Positions 1 through 11,902 of a DNA stretch of 64,000 bases are shown piece after piece (position 1 is the stretch's first letter; each line of letters opens with the position of its first letter). The notes under the pieces were generated by a model, which was not told the origin of the DNA, did no database searches, and saw only the letters and a program-made list of their open reading frames with translations. The position numbers were made by a program, and so were the translations under genes. Source of the DNA: Sialis fuliginosa (taxonomy: Eukaryota; Arthropoda; Insecta; Megaloptera; Sialidae); the NCBI GenBank assembly GCA_961205875.1, contig OY540810.1:26226001-26290000 (forward strand), read 5' to 3'.

Positions 1-309
1 ATTGAATTTTTTTTATCAAAATTTAGAAATTTAATCAAAATTAAGTGGCCTCTTCTTTAACAACACTCAAATGTGGTATGAAATTACATGTATATATAGG
101 GTGATTCAACATATAAAATTATTTTTCATATTTTTTTTCGTGTAATTTAAAGCATCCGTATTAAGTTTTCTTTTGTATCGATATTTCTCGTAAACGTGAG
201 TGAAGAAAGTATATTTTTGTGTTTTTTGTGTCATATAATCTTATTTAAGTACGCGACTCAGGAAAATATTAAAGAATAAAAAAACACTAGATAAAAATCG
301 ACGGGCCCA

Positions 310-470
310 CTGACCCTATGATATTAAATAAAAATAAAAATTAATTTTGGACAAAATCTTCTAGAGACTGTAGCTCCCATACGAAAAATTTCCGGACACA
401 TGTTCATATGTTTATTGCTTAAAATATTTTCCGCAATCTACTGTTGGCACGCCAGTCCTGAATTACATAA
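310..470 (+). repeat. Family P repeat, copy 1
   Basis: Shares the block actgtagctccc...ggacacatgttcatat...ttgcttaaaat with copies near 16850-17060 and 17640-17820. Diverged; class unknown. Confidence 0.55.
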
Positions 471-1372
471 AAAACTCAGACGCATAGCTCGAATATTTAA
501 ACTCAATTTATAGAACGGTATTTTCACAAATAGAAAGTTGCCTGTTAATATTTACAAATTATCTTTTCCACAAATTTTAAAAATAGAACATACTACCAAC
601 AAAGCCTATTTGGGGTGTGTAATTGATGTAAGCAATGCATGGTTGAATATCGATAGAATGTATCGAGTTATCAAATTCAGGGCCCCTGGTAAAATTTGAT
701 ATGAGGGCTCCCTAGCATATTGAAAATTAATTTGTCAACAAAAACTTTTTTTATGTGCCTATATATTTTTCTAATGTCTGATAAAAAGGGAAACCCTATT
801 CACTAGATGTCTTTTAAAACATTGTTCCCTCACCACTATCTTGGTAATGGGTAATTTAAAGTAAAAAAATCGAGATATATAGAACAAGAAGCATAAGGAA
901 GGATATTTAATGGCACGTAGTACGCTTTTCAGACTTTTCTTACTATTATCAATAGTAAAAATAGTTTTTAAATCATTAAACAAATTTGATATAGGGAATA
1001 TTTGATTAAAAATGTAAGCTATACAAATTTTTGTTTGAATTTGATAAAGATTTACCTCTAAATTTACAATAAAAGCATTTGTATTTATCATGTCTTTATT
1101 TCTGCAAAATTATCGATTACTTCCTCCAAGTTTAAATTTCGGGCCAAAGACTGTTCAATTGACAATAACATAGGTAAAATATATTATGGAACTCCTCAAG
1201 TAGTTTTTTATTAATTTTAACTTTAACGTATCTAATTGATGGTAAATAAATTAAGAAAAGGATAACTATATATTGCTTGTGTAAAATTAATTCAAAATTA
1301 ATAATAAATTATAAAGTATTACAGACGTAAATTATTTAAACATAAACAGCATAGTAAATACTGTATTGGAGT

Positions 1373-1485
1373 GTGACTGGAGCAAGACCGGTACGATATC
1401 TATAGTGTGGATGCTTTCATTGTTTATTGTTTATTTATATTTGATTGGAGCGAGACCGGACCGGGACTGGCAGGATAGTGTGGGT
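1373..1485 (+). repeat. Diverged local duplication around gactggagcaagaccgg
   Basis: Two related units, gtgactggagcaagaccgg (about 1373) and tgattggagcgagaccgga (about 1442), each followed by a block ending in atagtgtggatg or atagtgtgggtc. GC content is higher than the surroundings. Origin unknown. Confidence 0.45.
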
Positions 1486-1845
1486 CGATCCTTACAGTCT
1501 ATTAGAGTGTACAATACAGGGGCCTGCGTATTTTTATAGTATAATACGAAAAATAGAAAATATTTGAAAAAATCGCAATTCCTCGTTCGTTATGAGTGTA
1601 GATTAGGGTTGATCTACTTAAAAATACAATCTATATGGCAGAGCTAAGAGTCGTAGTTGATTAGCTAATGTATGGTTATTGTTTTGTTTGAAAAAAAAAG
1701 AAATTTAAAAACAGCGAAATACAAATTGAAAACAAAACTGATTTTGATGGATTTGAAATTAATAAATTCACATGTAATCTGCCACAGTTCACGGCCCCTC
1801 CTGGCGTTTTGCCAGTCTAGCCACCCTGTAGTTGTACCATTGATA

Positions 1846-1849
<4 letters not shown>

Positions 1850-1885
<36 letters not shown>
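1850..1885. repeat. TA microsatellite
   Basis: Uninterrupted run of TA dinucleotides, flanked by tatatg-type variants. Confidence 0.9.
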
Positions 1886-1891
<6 letters not shown>

Positions 1892-2369
1892 GTATGTATA
1901 AATTACGGCATAATCATAAAATCCTTTGATGTACTGTGATTTGATTAAACATCACAAAGCTCGTACATGAATGTTCGATAGTGCAAAAACGAAAATGACT
2001 CGATATTCCCTACTGTTGTGCATCCTCTACTGTATGTACCTATCTATATGCAAACGTTTTATAGGCTCTATTTTATTTGTGCAGTTTTTAACCTCCGACC
2101 AAATGAGAGGTTATGCGTTTGCCCCATACATTTGTTTGTATCATTATACGATCCCTTGTAGCTCTACATATCTTGGGTTTAGTTATGAGTCCTTTTTTGG
2201 TTCTGCAGTTTTTTGTAATGAAAAATAATTTTTTTGTAGTATTTGACTAATTCTTAACACATTTTTCTCTTTGTAGATTTTTTTAAATGTTGATCTTTTA
2301 GGAGCGAAAATGATGTGTCCCTAAATTGCAAAAAAATTCAACCAAAGGTCAAATCCATTGCTTTTGTGC

Positions 2370-2960
2370 AGGCTCATTTGTTAATTTACAAGCACTTTAA
2401 ATCAAACGTATATGACAGTTCTTTGACATTTATTAATATTTTAGCGCATGCTAGGTAATATATATTTAATTAATTTGTTTTTATTTTATATATATATTTT
2501 GATTTTGATTTCTCTGATCTTAATTGTTTGTATATATGTTGTTTTATATTTAATAAAAATATTACTGAAGATGGGGAAAAAAGACTTATCAAACTAGATT
2601 TATTTTAAAAATTTTATTATTGTGATCAAAAATCCCAAAACCCTAATCAAGTATATATGTATATAAATATATTTTAAGATCAGAATTACCAACTGTGTAT
2701 TAGTAAATTGAAGTACTGTTCTCAAGGTTAGGTTAGGTATTGACCAATCGGCTTGGGCACCCCAGATGACGTATTTTTTCCTTCTCGTACCGAATTACAA
2801 AGCTATATTTGTTATAATTGGACACATCATTCATCCTCTCCACATTTGGGCACCCTAGATGACTTATTTTCTTCTTTCGCGCCGAGCTACTGAGACTACC
2901 TTGTACTAACATATGCATATACCTTGTACTGTTCCAAAAGAAATCCATATAGAGAATTAA
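2370..2960 (+). repeat. Family T dispersed repeat, copy 1
   Basis: Blocks atgacagttctttgacatt, accaactgtgtattag, attgaccaatcgg, tgagactaccttgtact and aaatccatatagagaat recur in the same order at about 31690-32240. It contains a degenerate version of the MITE labelled I, including attgaccaat and gatgacgta. A 71-codon ORF on the minus strand here is a by-product of the repeat. Confidence 0.6.
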
Positions 2961-3558
2961 TATCCCGTAGTTGTAAGTTAATAAAATTTATTCAATTACT
3001 GAGCATTAGTAATAAATATTGAACATTTTAATTGAATACCAAACAAAATAAAAATACAAATCTGATATATTTTCATAATAATTCGATAACTCTCTTTATT
3101 ATAGCACCAGGTGATTATTAAAAACGTGTTTCATTAAATACAAACGTTTTTTTTATTTTGTTTTGTTTTGCTTTGTAGAAATAAGTTACAAACTTATCAA
3201 ACATGACATATTGTAATGGAGATTGTCAGTTGCAGATTCAATTGCGTAATCAAATTGTATGTAAACATGTGAACTGAATTATAATCAATAGAGGTTAACC
3301 TTTAGATGTTTATTAACTAGATTAATCGGATAACTGTTTAATATATTTACATAATCATATTTAAAGTACCTATAGATCTATGTATGTTAGGATTGCACGC
3401 CGAGACGAGAGTGCCTTTAATATCGGCGAAAAGTTTTATTGAGAATCTCGATCTAAAAAGATTATTTATACCTAAATGGTTAAAATTTACTTTCTGATAT
3501 ACATATAAGTCTTTAAATATTCGTTTTATTTCAAAATTTTATTTCTTTATTACATACT

Positions 3559-3990
3559 AGCTGATACCCGCGGCTTCATTCGCGTGGAATTCGAAACCCT
3601 CATCCCCGTGGTACGTGACAGCAGGTGAAATATTTTTTTTTGTTTTGCTTTTTATTCATTATACAAAAACGTAAATATTCCCGGTTCCCCTGCAACATAT
3701 GGGGTTGTTTTTCCCTTTAGAATCCCTTTTCTCGTGGTATTTTTTCTGCCGGATCGAATATAAAATATTATTTTTTTCTTTTGTTTTGTTTTTTATTCGT
3801 TATACAAAACCGAAAATATCTCCTATGCAAGACAGGGGGTTGTTGTTCCCTTTAGAACCCCGACCCCGTAGTATTTTATTTCGTCGGATCGAATGAAACC
3901 AATTATGTGACAGGGGGTGAAATATTAAAATTTTCTTTTTTTACATTTTATTCGCTATCAAAATCGTAAATATCATGGATCGTAGTTAAA
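3559..3990 (+). repeat. Family D repeat with internal tandem units, copy 1
   Basis: Begins actagctgatacccgcggct, a motif typical of insect dispersed-repeat ends. It is followed by about three diverged units of roughly 130-150 bp, each holding ttttattc(g/a)ttatacaaaa, ggggttg, ttccctttagaa and cggatcgaat. A reverse-oriented relative ends at about 36836. A 65-codon ORF is part of it. Confidence 0.65.
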
Positions 3991-4405
3991 AATTGTAAGA
4001 ACCCACCCTCTGTCTACGCCTGCCATTAAGGGTTGAATGTTGAAATTTTTATTTTTGTTGAAGACTATTTTTTTCGAATTTATCATTATAACTTAAGCAC
4101 CTATGTAGATAAACATATAAAAAAAAAGTATTAGTATAATATGTCGATATGTATTATTTAATATGAATTTATATATGCTTACAAAAAATTGATTTTCATT
4201 GTTAAATAATATTAATTAAGCAATAAATAAATATAATAACATTATACATATTATATATACTACCAGTGAATTTCAAAATTTAATGTTCTAAGTTATTTTT
4301 ATGGGTACACTAACTAACAAACTGAAATATTCTCTGGAGAGAAATAGTTAGAATGTTTTGATTTAAACATAGTCGTTCCATCTAAACCAGTTTATTTATT
4401 TACAG
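3991..4405. other. AT-rich sequence before the first exon; nothing recognised
   Basis: No repeat partner or ORF found; ends in the splice acceptor of the exon at 4406. Confidence 0.5.
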
Positions 4406-4615
4406 AGCAATACGATGTCTGGTGTCTACAGTTTGCTAAACAGACAATGAACGGTGCAACAAAGTCTGATAGGGCCAGGGAGACTTTCGGTTGGTATAAT
4501 CAACGGTTAAGGTGGGACAGACCTCTCAGCATACCGGAGTCTGAACTGAATTCAACAGCGACATCGGTGGTTCATCGCTCACCGACCGATACCAATGATA
4601 CAAATTATCTCTTTG
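4406..4615 (+). CDS. Internal exon of a type I membrane protein gene: juxtamembrane ectodomain
   Basis: The exon follows a good acceptor (tttatttatttacag) and ends at a strong donor, GTAAG at 4616. The open frame begins with the last two bases of a split codon and reads QYDVWCLQFAKQTMNG at the start and DTNDTNYLF at the end, about 70 residues, leaving one base (phase 1). It has one cysteine, a Trp/Tyr/Arg-rich centre (FGWYNQRLRWDRP) and a Ser/Thr/Asn-rich end with two N-glycosylation sequons (NST, NDT), as expected just outside a membrane. Base composition is far less AT-rich than the flanks. It joins in phase to the exon at 34164. The family is not certain: the WC near the start, about 65 residues ahead of a membrane helix, weakly recalls alpha/epsilon-sarcoglycans, where xDWC precedes the helix. 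The alternative is an unrelated receptor ectodomain. An ATG at 4447 lies inside the exon and need not be a start. Confidence 0.82.
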
Positions 4616-5060
4616 GTAAGTTATTTTTATTGATAAATGTTAAAACCCATTATTAAATATTAGTTTTATTGTCTTGAATAAATAGTTTGTCATGAGAAAA
4701 AAATCTTTTATGGTTTTGTTTTTATAAACAGTTTAATTAATTTTTGTCTTCTAGCTCCTCTTGAACTTTTGAGACAGCTTTTATACTTTATTGTTATTTT
4801 TTAATTATTAATTTTTTGATTTTTAATTTTTTCATTTTCTTCTTTTAAATGTTGGATTTTATTTACATTATTTTTTTCCATTTTATTTTTATAAACAGTT
4901 GTGAATGAAAATATTTAATCAACGAATAGATAAATTATTATTATAAAAAATATTATCAAAAACAAATAAAAAACAAGCTGTGGGGTGCGACTCTTGAGGT
5001 CCACACAACCAGCTTTCCAACAGGGTATGACTATCAATACTTGAATACTGATTATTTATT

Positions 5061-5276
5061 GTTTCCATATATGTAGTTTATATGAATATGGTATTTTAAC
5101 AGTAGGGGCCTAAAATATCACTTAATACGCATCTGGATTATTTTTTAAATTGATTAAAATATTCAAGGTTTCTATATAAATAGTTTATGTGAATATGTTA
5201 TTTTAACAGTAGAGACCTTAAATATCACTTAATACGCGTCTGGGCTGTTTTTTAAATTATTATTATATCCAAGGTT
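5061..5276 (+). repeat. Tandem duplication, two units of 107 bp
   Basis: The block starting gtttccatatatgtagttta at 5061 recurs at 5168 with the same downstream order (gaatatg...attttaacagtag, atcacttaatacgc, tctgg, ttttttaaatt). A third copy begins at about 5272 and then stops. Confidence 0.8.
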
Positions 5277-5299
5277 TCAAAGTATTGATTGCTACCAAA

Positions 5300-6360
5300 T
5301 CCTGAAATCTACTTTTTTGCTTTTTCTTGTTCTAACAAAAAACGGTTAGACCAAATTCGACGAAACTTCCATCAGATCATATTCACGTCAATACACTTCG
5401 ATTGACACTCCAACAAAGTCAGTGGCATTTTTTATTTGCGAGATTTCGTGTAGGAAAAAAACACGCATGTACGTATGTGGATCTAAAATCGTGAAATTTA
5501 AAAAAATAAAATAAAAGGTGTTAAAACTTTTTTAAATTTTGATACGTTTATCTGTATACTTATTCCGTTATAGAAAATTCATCGTCGTTTCCAGTATAAA
5601 ATCTAAAACGGAGCAATGTGTATATAAGAGTGACGTCAGATGTTCGAGTGGTCGCAGTGTATGTATGTATATATTCATGATAATGATTTCAGTGCGTTGG
5701 ATATCGAAACTTATCAACTACATAGTGTTGCTACGTTACGGGAATACCGATGAGATTCATTGTCATATGCACCCTACGTTCAGATTTAATACTATGTGTT
5801 TTTTTATTTTATTTAAAAATTAAAAACAAAAGACTATACCTACAAAGTGTGAAAAATTGAACATTAATCAAGGAGACTTGATTTTTATAAAAAAGGACTA
5901 AAAGGTACATTATACGGGAACGTATTTGAACCGAGACTTTACCTACATTGAAAAATAAACATGCTATTTTTTGTATTAACAGTGCAAATTGAAGATAAAG
6001 TAATATAGGTTCGACAAATTTTATACTTTCGTGAAAAAGTGATCTCCTAAAATTTTACCTATATGTATATAACGTAGTTACATAATAAAATATAAACAAT
6101 CCCCACCATATAAACTTCATTATACTTTTTTATATTAAAAAAACTAGGCACCTGCAAATAACTATAAAATAAATGGGAGCAATAAAAATGTATATGAGAA
6201 AGCACGTATAATACCTAGGTACATAATGTATTGTTTTATGTTAGTAGATAATTTATATTTAATATATTAATAAAGAAATAAATTATGTATGTAATATATA
6301 TGCATATATGTATTATTTATAATATATTAAACATTTATAACCGTAATTAAGCAGTTTATT
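5300..6360. other. AT-rich intron stretch; no gene supported
   Basis: Contains a possible repeat fragment (ggttagaccaaattcgacga near 5344) and a 94-codon ORF at 5539-5823 with no recognisable motif, judged chance. Confidence 0.45.
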
Positions 6361-6366
6361 TTCATA

Positions 6367-6385
6367 GGGGGGGGGGGGGGGGGGG
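6367..6385 (+). repeat. Poly-G tract of 19
   Basis: Nineteen consecutive G residues in strongly AT-rich DNA. The length is prone to sequencing error. Confidence 0.9.
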
Positions 6386-6658
6386 TGAAAAATAAAATAA
6401 TAATATAAGAGCTTTTTTTTAAATCTTCGTTGTCAGGCAGAGGGGGTTAACTTTTTCATAATTTTAGAAAATATGTTAAAATTACGTTAGCTTATTTTTA
6501 ATTAGGTTGGGTTACACCGCTGTGGAGAGAGGGGGTAGGAGGCAGAATATACCTCCCCCCATTGGTTACGACACTGGTGGTGGTGTATGAGCTGTGTTCA
6601 GGTGATTTTGTCATACTTTTCGAGACAGCAGTCGAATGTTTTTGGTTTTAACTTAAAC

Positions 6659-6897
6659 CAGTTATTCTCAAACTTTTTCGACTGGCAGCTTCCATTTTGG
6701 ACTAAGGTTTTCCCATGGCGCCCTTCGCTAAGTCAAAACATGACTAATCATAAGAAAAAAAACAAAAAACATTAGTACCTACCTATTACATCAAAAAAAT
6801 TGTATTGAACAAAAGCATTCATTTCAAACGAAAATAATAATTATGAAAGATTTTGCAATATTCTGGGGCGCCCCTGTGCACATTTTGGGAACCACTT
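6659..6897 (+). mobile_element. hAT-type miniature element, 239 bp, with 8-bp target duplication
   Basis: Ends are cagttattctcaaac and, inverted, aagtggttcccaaaa, matching the hAT pattern CAGTGGTTCTCAAAC with changes. The direct repeat acttaaac flanks both sides (6651-6658 and 6898-6905), the 8-bp duplication made by hAT transposases. No coding capacity. A fragment of the same family lies at about 21972-22046. Confidence 0.85.
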
Positions 6898-7264
6898 ACT
6901 TAAACTATCAATGGACTCACATGAATACATTTTGCGCGCCGCTACGTAGTATCGAAACATTTCATTATGTTTTTTTTTCAGTATTACCAATCTCAAGAAA
7001 AATAGTTTTTCAATCCAACTTCCATCCATCTTAGATGTCAGTATCCTGTCTTGTCATTTATTTTGGTCGTCGTTTGTTTTTTGTAACGTTTGGTTCATTC
7101 TTTAGAACGGTTGTGTGAAAGCATTTGAAGTTTGGTCTAACAAAGCACTAACAAAGTGTCAATCATATGAGCCGTGAAGAGAAAAACATTTAAAGCAATT
7201 ATTAATTGTATACATATTATATGTTTACATATCTATCATATTATTTATAAAAAACAACATATTT

Positions 7265-7435
7265 TGTCGTTTAGTCCTGACTGACTTACTGATCAACGTC
7301 CAGCCCAAATCCATTGACCTAGAAGGGGGAATTTTAGGAGCGTCTTTGTTTCATGAAAAATTGATTTTTTGAATTTCGGCCTATAAGAAGGAGAAAAGGA
7401 CATTAAACTTTATTTCGATACATTTACTTGTATAA
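7265..7435 (+). repeat. Family F repeat fragment
   Basis: The block ctgactgacttactgatcaa...agcccaaatccattgaccta resembles cactcactgactcaaacccc...agatctagaa near 29220 and, inverted, the block near 12790-12830. Class unknown. Confidence 0.55.
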
Positions 7436-8217
7436 TTCCGTAAACATACCGACAAACTTTCAGGAGTTATCGCGGACAAATAATGTTTTGATGATAAATC
7501 CATGTCCGCAAACGAGCCTTATTAATAATAGAGTAAAAGAAAGGTCCCTGCAGTTACTTAAAATTTTTGTAACTTGAGGAAATGATAGTATAGTAATCAA
7601 AGTATGCTGAAGTTGTAATGGGTGTAACCTACGAAAATCAATAATTTATGCTCCAAAGGGCACCTAAACATTCTATACTTAGGTATGTTTATTTTTATGT
7701 TTATCACCTAAAAGATCAACTTTTAAAAAAATTTGCAAAGGATGAACAGTTTTTAGAACTAACCAGATAAGATAAAGAAATATATTTTTGAATTTTTTAT
7801 AAAATTTATTAATTTTATATATAAAAAAAATAAAAAACGTCACCAAATGTCACCAAAATTATTTGTTTTTTGACAAATTTGAATCACTTTTCATTCATTG
7901 CAAATTTTTCTAAAAGTTGATCAATTAGGAGATAAAAATAAATGTAAATTATAAACAAAATTATGTATTAAACTTAAATGTTTCGATGCCCCCTGGAGCT
8001 GAAATTATGGATTTTCGAAGGTTGCGCCCTTTACAACTTTTAATCAGCGCACTTTAAACTATCATTTCCACACAAAATTTCAAGAATTCATTGCTTTTGT
8101 GTGCGGTTTTTCCTTTTGCTCTACTGCTAAAACGGCTCGTTTGCGGACATGGGTTTATTAACAAAAAGGGTTTGTTTAATTCTTACCTCTTGAAAGTTTT
8201 TCGGTATGTTTACGGGA
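7436..8217. mobile_element. Fold-back / long-TIR non-autonomous element
   Basis: Inverted arms: ccgtaaacataccgacaaac at the left and ttcggtatgtttacgg at the right end, then catgtccgcaaacgagcc against ggctcgtttgcggacatg, and aaaagatcaacttttaaaaa against ttctaaaagttgatcaat near the centre (about 7820). Arms are about 320-340 bp and diverged. No ORF. Exact borders and target duplication not resolved. Confidence 0.75.
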
Positions 8218-8439
8218 CATTCTGTATATTTCATAGGAATGTTTTTAGGAAAATATTTTTCAATTAAAATAAAATACATGTACGAGTATATCACGTTATT
8301 TTCGACTTTAATAGGGATAAAAAATTCTTCCAGATAAACAATACAAATTGTGTTAGTTTGATAAATTATATAAATGTTTATACAAAGGAAAACAACAGGA
8401 GCGGAGTCGGAGGTGGGCCGCTAATACTTTTATAATTCA

Positions 8440-8918
8440 CTATTCGCTATCAGTGATCACTCTGCCACCTATCGGATAAAACTTGAACCCTTCTGAAGTT
8501 CCCAAACAGCCATTTGAAAATTTTTAAACATAATGTAAAAATTATGTAAATAAGCAATTAAATGTATTAAAATGCAATCAAGAATAAAAGAATTACTACT
8601 CGTATAACGTTGTGCTATACCAAATTATGACAATAATTCATCCAATAAAACATTAAATTTTTATCTGTTACAAAAAATTCAGCTGTCGCAGAAATATGGG
8701 TAAAAAATTTAAATTTAACCTCCATTAATTATAATAATATTTAAGTTTGCTGTGCACACTTTACTCCCAATGATTTTTAAATAATATATTTACATTGAAC
8801 GATAAATAATATTAATAATATAAATCTTAATTTGAATTTAAATCGTTGTTTGGGAACTTCAGAAGGGTTCAAGTTTTATCCAATAGGTGGTAGAGTGATC
8901 ACTGACCATAGCGAATAC
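8440..8918. mobile_element. Family C MITE, copy 1 (long TIRs, TA flanks)
   Basis: Terminal inverted repeats of about 70 bp: ttcgctatcagtgatcactc against gagtgatcactgaccatagcgaa, continuing through cggataaaacttgaaccctt and gaagttcccaaaca. TA stands outside each end. A second copy lies at 42304-42763. No coding capacity. Confidence 0.85.
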
Positions 8919-8929
8919 ATACTTACTGA

Positions 8930-9985
8930 TATTATTATAATTCATTAAATGTTTTATAACATTTTAATCTTTATTTTATGACCTGTTACAAGTAGGTATC
9001 ATACAAGAAACGCAAGTACCTATGTTACTTTTCCTTTCGTAACTTTTTTTTCGTGATCAAATTAACTTTCGGAAGGAGCTAGGGTCAAATTTATGGTTTA
9101 ATGTACATTTTATAATTATTTTTTATCATATCAACTGTCCCTGACCTTTTTAGGTAGCTCTATAACGATAATAAATTATTTGTTAAATGGTACGTGCATG
9201 TAAAGTCAGTTTTTTTTGGGTGGATATAAACGTTTAGTAGCTTTGCTCCTAAAAAACTTAAGTTAGCATAATATATAATATTAAATGTAGTTTATAATAT
9301 TAGAGAAAATAATCGTGTATTAAACATTTCAATGAATTTATTCTATTTTCATCCATTTAATTGCTCTGGTCCAACTAATTAACTCAAATGTAACTATAAC
9401 ACGCCAGTGCTTCAATTATTATTATTTATCTCCAGGTCTCCAGCCGTATATTTAATGAATCGTAATTCAATTCGATGTTTTTTTGCCCCAGTAGGGCTTT
9501 TAGTAATACGCAAATAATTCATGTACCAATTTAGTTTTTTGTGTTCTATGGATATTATAGTAATGTATTTGAATGCAAAATCTATTGGTGGACAAAGTAG
9601 TTCAATTTATTTTCAATATTTTCAAAATATTTCACAAACCTGAAAATTTTTCAATAGCTGAAAATTTATTTTTTATTATTCAGTGCATTTTTAATAAATA
9701 TTTATTTTTAAAAACCTTTTTTTATTAATTTTTATTATAAATAACCAATATGTTATTTATTGAAAAAAACAAAACAAAACACTGTATTATTTATTAAATA
9801 TTATTTTGCGAACACATATTTGAAAAAGTATTAATAAATACTGACAGAATCCACTTTATCTGAATGCTTCAGCATATGAAAAATAAAAGTAGTGGGAAAC
9901 ATTACCAGATATATTGATTTATGTATGTAACACATCGGTAAATAAGTGTAAAATGTAAAAACAATTCATGTGGAAAATGTATGTC
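8930..9985. other. AT-rich intron stretch; nothing recognised
   Basis: No ORF, repeat partner or structured element identified by eye. Confidence 0.45.
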
Positions 9986-9986
9986 T

Positions 9987-11357
9987 ATATGACGGATTCC
10001 ACGGTCGATCAGACAGAGCGCTCGCGCTGGCCTTTTTTAATGTATCGCTACTTTTCTATCTCGCTGTGTCCAGCGCCCACGGGGCTATAAAAAAAATCTG
10101 CTTACGCAATTGGATAGATTTTTGTCTGATCTTTCTAATGGTGTCCTCATTTTTCCCGGAAAATGCATTTTTCACCGAGAAAATCGACTTCAAAGTTAAA
10201 GCGATTTATCGGAAAATATGTATCTTTTGAATCTGGCTTAAGTTATATCAATCGATAGATAATCTAATGATGAACATCTGTACGAAATTTCAGGATGGAG
10301 ACTTTAACGGTTCAAAAGTTATTAACGAATGAACATCGAAAAACGTCGTTTTGCGGCCGCGCGTGCTGCTACAAACAGCGCTACAACGCACGTAATGTTT
10401 AGATTTAAAAGTATTTTGCATTTTTGCATTCGTGCAGAGGCGTATTTACCATGGGGCCATGAGGGCCATGGCCTAGGGCGGCAGGTCGAGAGGGGCGGTA
10501 GATTTTTTTAGTTTAATATAGCACATTTAAAAAATTGCCGCTTTGGGCAAAAAAATTGTCGCCTTGGTCAAAAAAAAATTGCCGCCCTGGTAAAAAAAAT
10601 TGCCGCCCCTATACCATGGGAAAATATAATATATTTTTAACAGTCAAAATTCCTATATGAACTGAAAAGTGATAATTTTTTTTGCAAATAATGGAAAATA
10701 TAATCATATATTAAACATACTAGTATGTTTAATATATGATATAATGTACATAAAAAACTGATGACCTTTTTTTTTAGTCACGCTACTCATTTTTTGTTTC
10801 CCTATTATTTTTTTTAAATGTGCTATATTAAACTAAAAAAATCTACCGCCCCTCTCGACCTGCCGCCCTAGGCCATGGCCCCCATGGCCCCATGGTAAAT
10901 ACACCTCTGCACGAATGCAAAAATGCAAAATACTTTTAAATCTAAACATTACGTGCGTTGTAGCGCTGTTTGTAGCAGCACGCGCGGCCGCAAAACGACG
11001 TTTTTCGATGTTCATTCGTTAATAACTTTTGAACTGTTAAAGTCTCCATCCTGAAATTTCGTACAGATGTTCATCATTAGATTATCTATCGATTGATATA
11101 ACTTAAGCCAGATTCAAAAGATACATATTTTCCGATAAATCGCTTTAACTTTGAAGTCGATTTTCTCGGTGAAAAATGCATTTTCCGGGAAAAATGAGGA
11201 CACCATTAGAAAGATCAGACAAAAATGTATCCAATTGCGTAAGCAGATTTTTTTTATAGCCCCGTGGGCGCTGGACACAGCGAGATAGAAAAGTAGCGAT
11301 ACATTAAAAAAGGCCAGCGCGAGCGCTCTGTCTGATCGACCGTGGAATCCGTCATAT
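9987..11357. mobile_element. Fold-back element with near-identical ~550-bp arms
   Basis: Left arm 9987-10534 and right arm 10810-11357 are reverse complements with only a few differences. The ends read atatgacggattccacggtc and its complement. The arms are GC-richer than the intron (gcggccgcgcg, ggcctagggcggcaggtcga). Each arm carries the same 60-codon frame (MNIEKRRFAAARAATNSATT at its start) at 10329-10511 (+) and 10833-11015 (-); there is no sign it is a real protein. The ~275-bp spacer holds three to four short units of the form attgccgccctggtaaaaaa and a 38-bp palindrome. The flanks share only ATAT/TA, so the duplication is ambiguous. This is plain DNA-transposon or fold-back type. Confidence 0.85.
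10703..10740. repeat. Perfect 38-bp palindrome in the fold-back spacer
   Basis: atcatatattaaacatact followed directly by its exact reverse complement, with no spacer. Sits at the middle of the fold-back element. Confidence 0.9.
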
Positions 11358-11902
11358 ATGGTAGTATTTTCATTATAAATAACTAATCAACGTCTTGTCA
11401 TATCCATACAAACATATGTTATCTATTTTGTTTTTCAATTAACCGTTTAAAACTATTTCAACAGTATTTCCAACATAATATTTATTTAAAATTTAAATAA
11501 TATAAAATATAGACAATATATTATTTATTTCGATTTTGTTTTAACTTAATTGATTTGCTGTTTAAATGTGAAAGCCATTTATTTAATTAATCAACATCCA
11601 GTAGATCAAAGAAAATTTTAACTCAGATAATATACATTATCATTTAGTATCCGCAGAAAATCGTATACCTTTTGATAACCTTTTATTTAATTAATCACTC
11701 TATTGACGTGGTCTCCATTTATGCGGTTAAAAAAGAGTGGAAAGACTTAAAAAACACAACGAAATAGAGTAATTTCTACTGCTCCATTTAAGCGTTTTTT
11801 TAACGCGCTCTTTTCATGGAACCATTTAACCGCGTAAATGGAGGGACTACTGTATTTACTAGCTTTGGTATCTGAATGGCAGATCTTTATTTTGAGAATA
11901 TT

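Larger units (their letters stand above)
1..2360. other. AT-rich sequence upstream of the first visible exon; no gene seen
   Basis: Probably intron of the same gene, because the exon at 4406 begins in mid-codon. Holds a fragment of repeat family P (about 310-470), a locally duplicated GC-richer patch (1373-1485) and a TA microsatellite. The 60-106-codon ORFs here are low-complexity and not supported as genes. Confidence 0.5.

Noticed and set aside
2726-2739. ggttaggttaggt as a possible telomere-type (TTAGG) repeat
   Set aside because: Barely two units, inside dispersed repeat T.
4447-4449. ATG inside the first exon as a translation start
   Set aside because: The frame is open back to the acceptor and the downstream helix implies an upstream signal sequence.
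10329-11015. Paired 60-codon ORFs as a duplicated gene
   Set aside because: They are the mirrored arms of a fold-back element; no start context or codon evidence.
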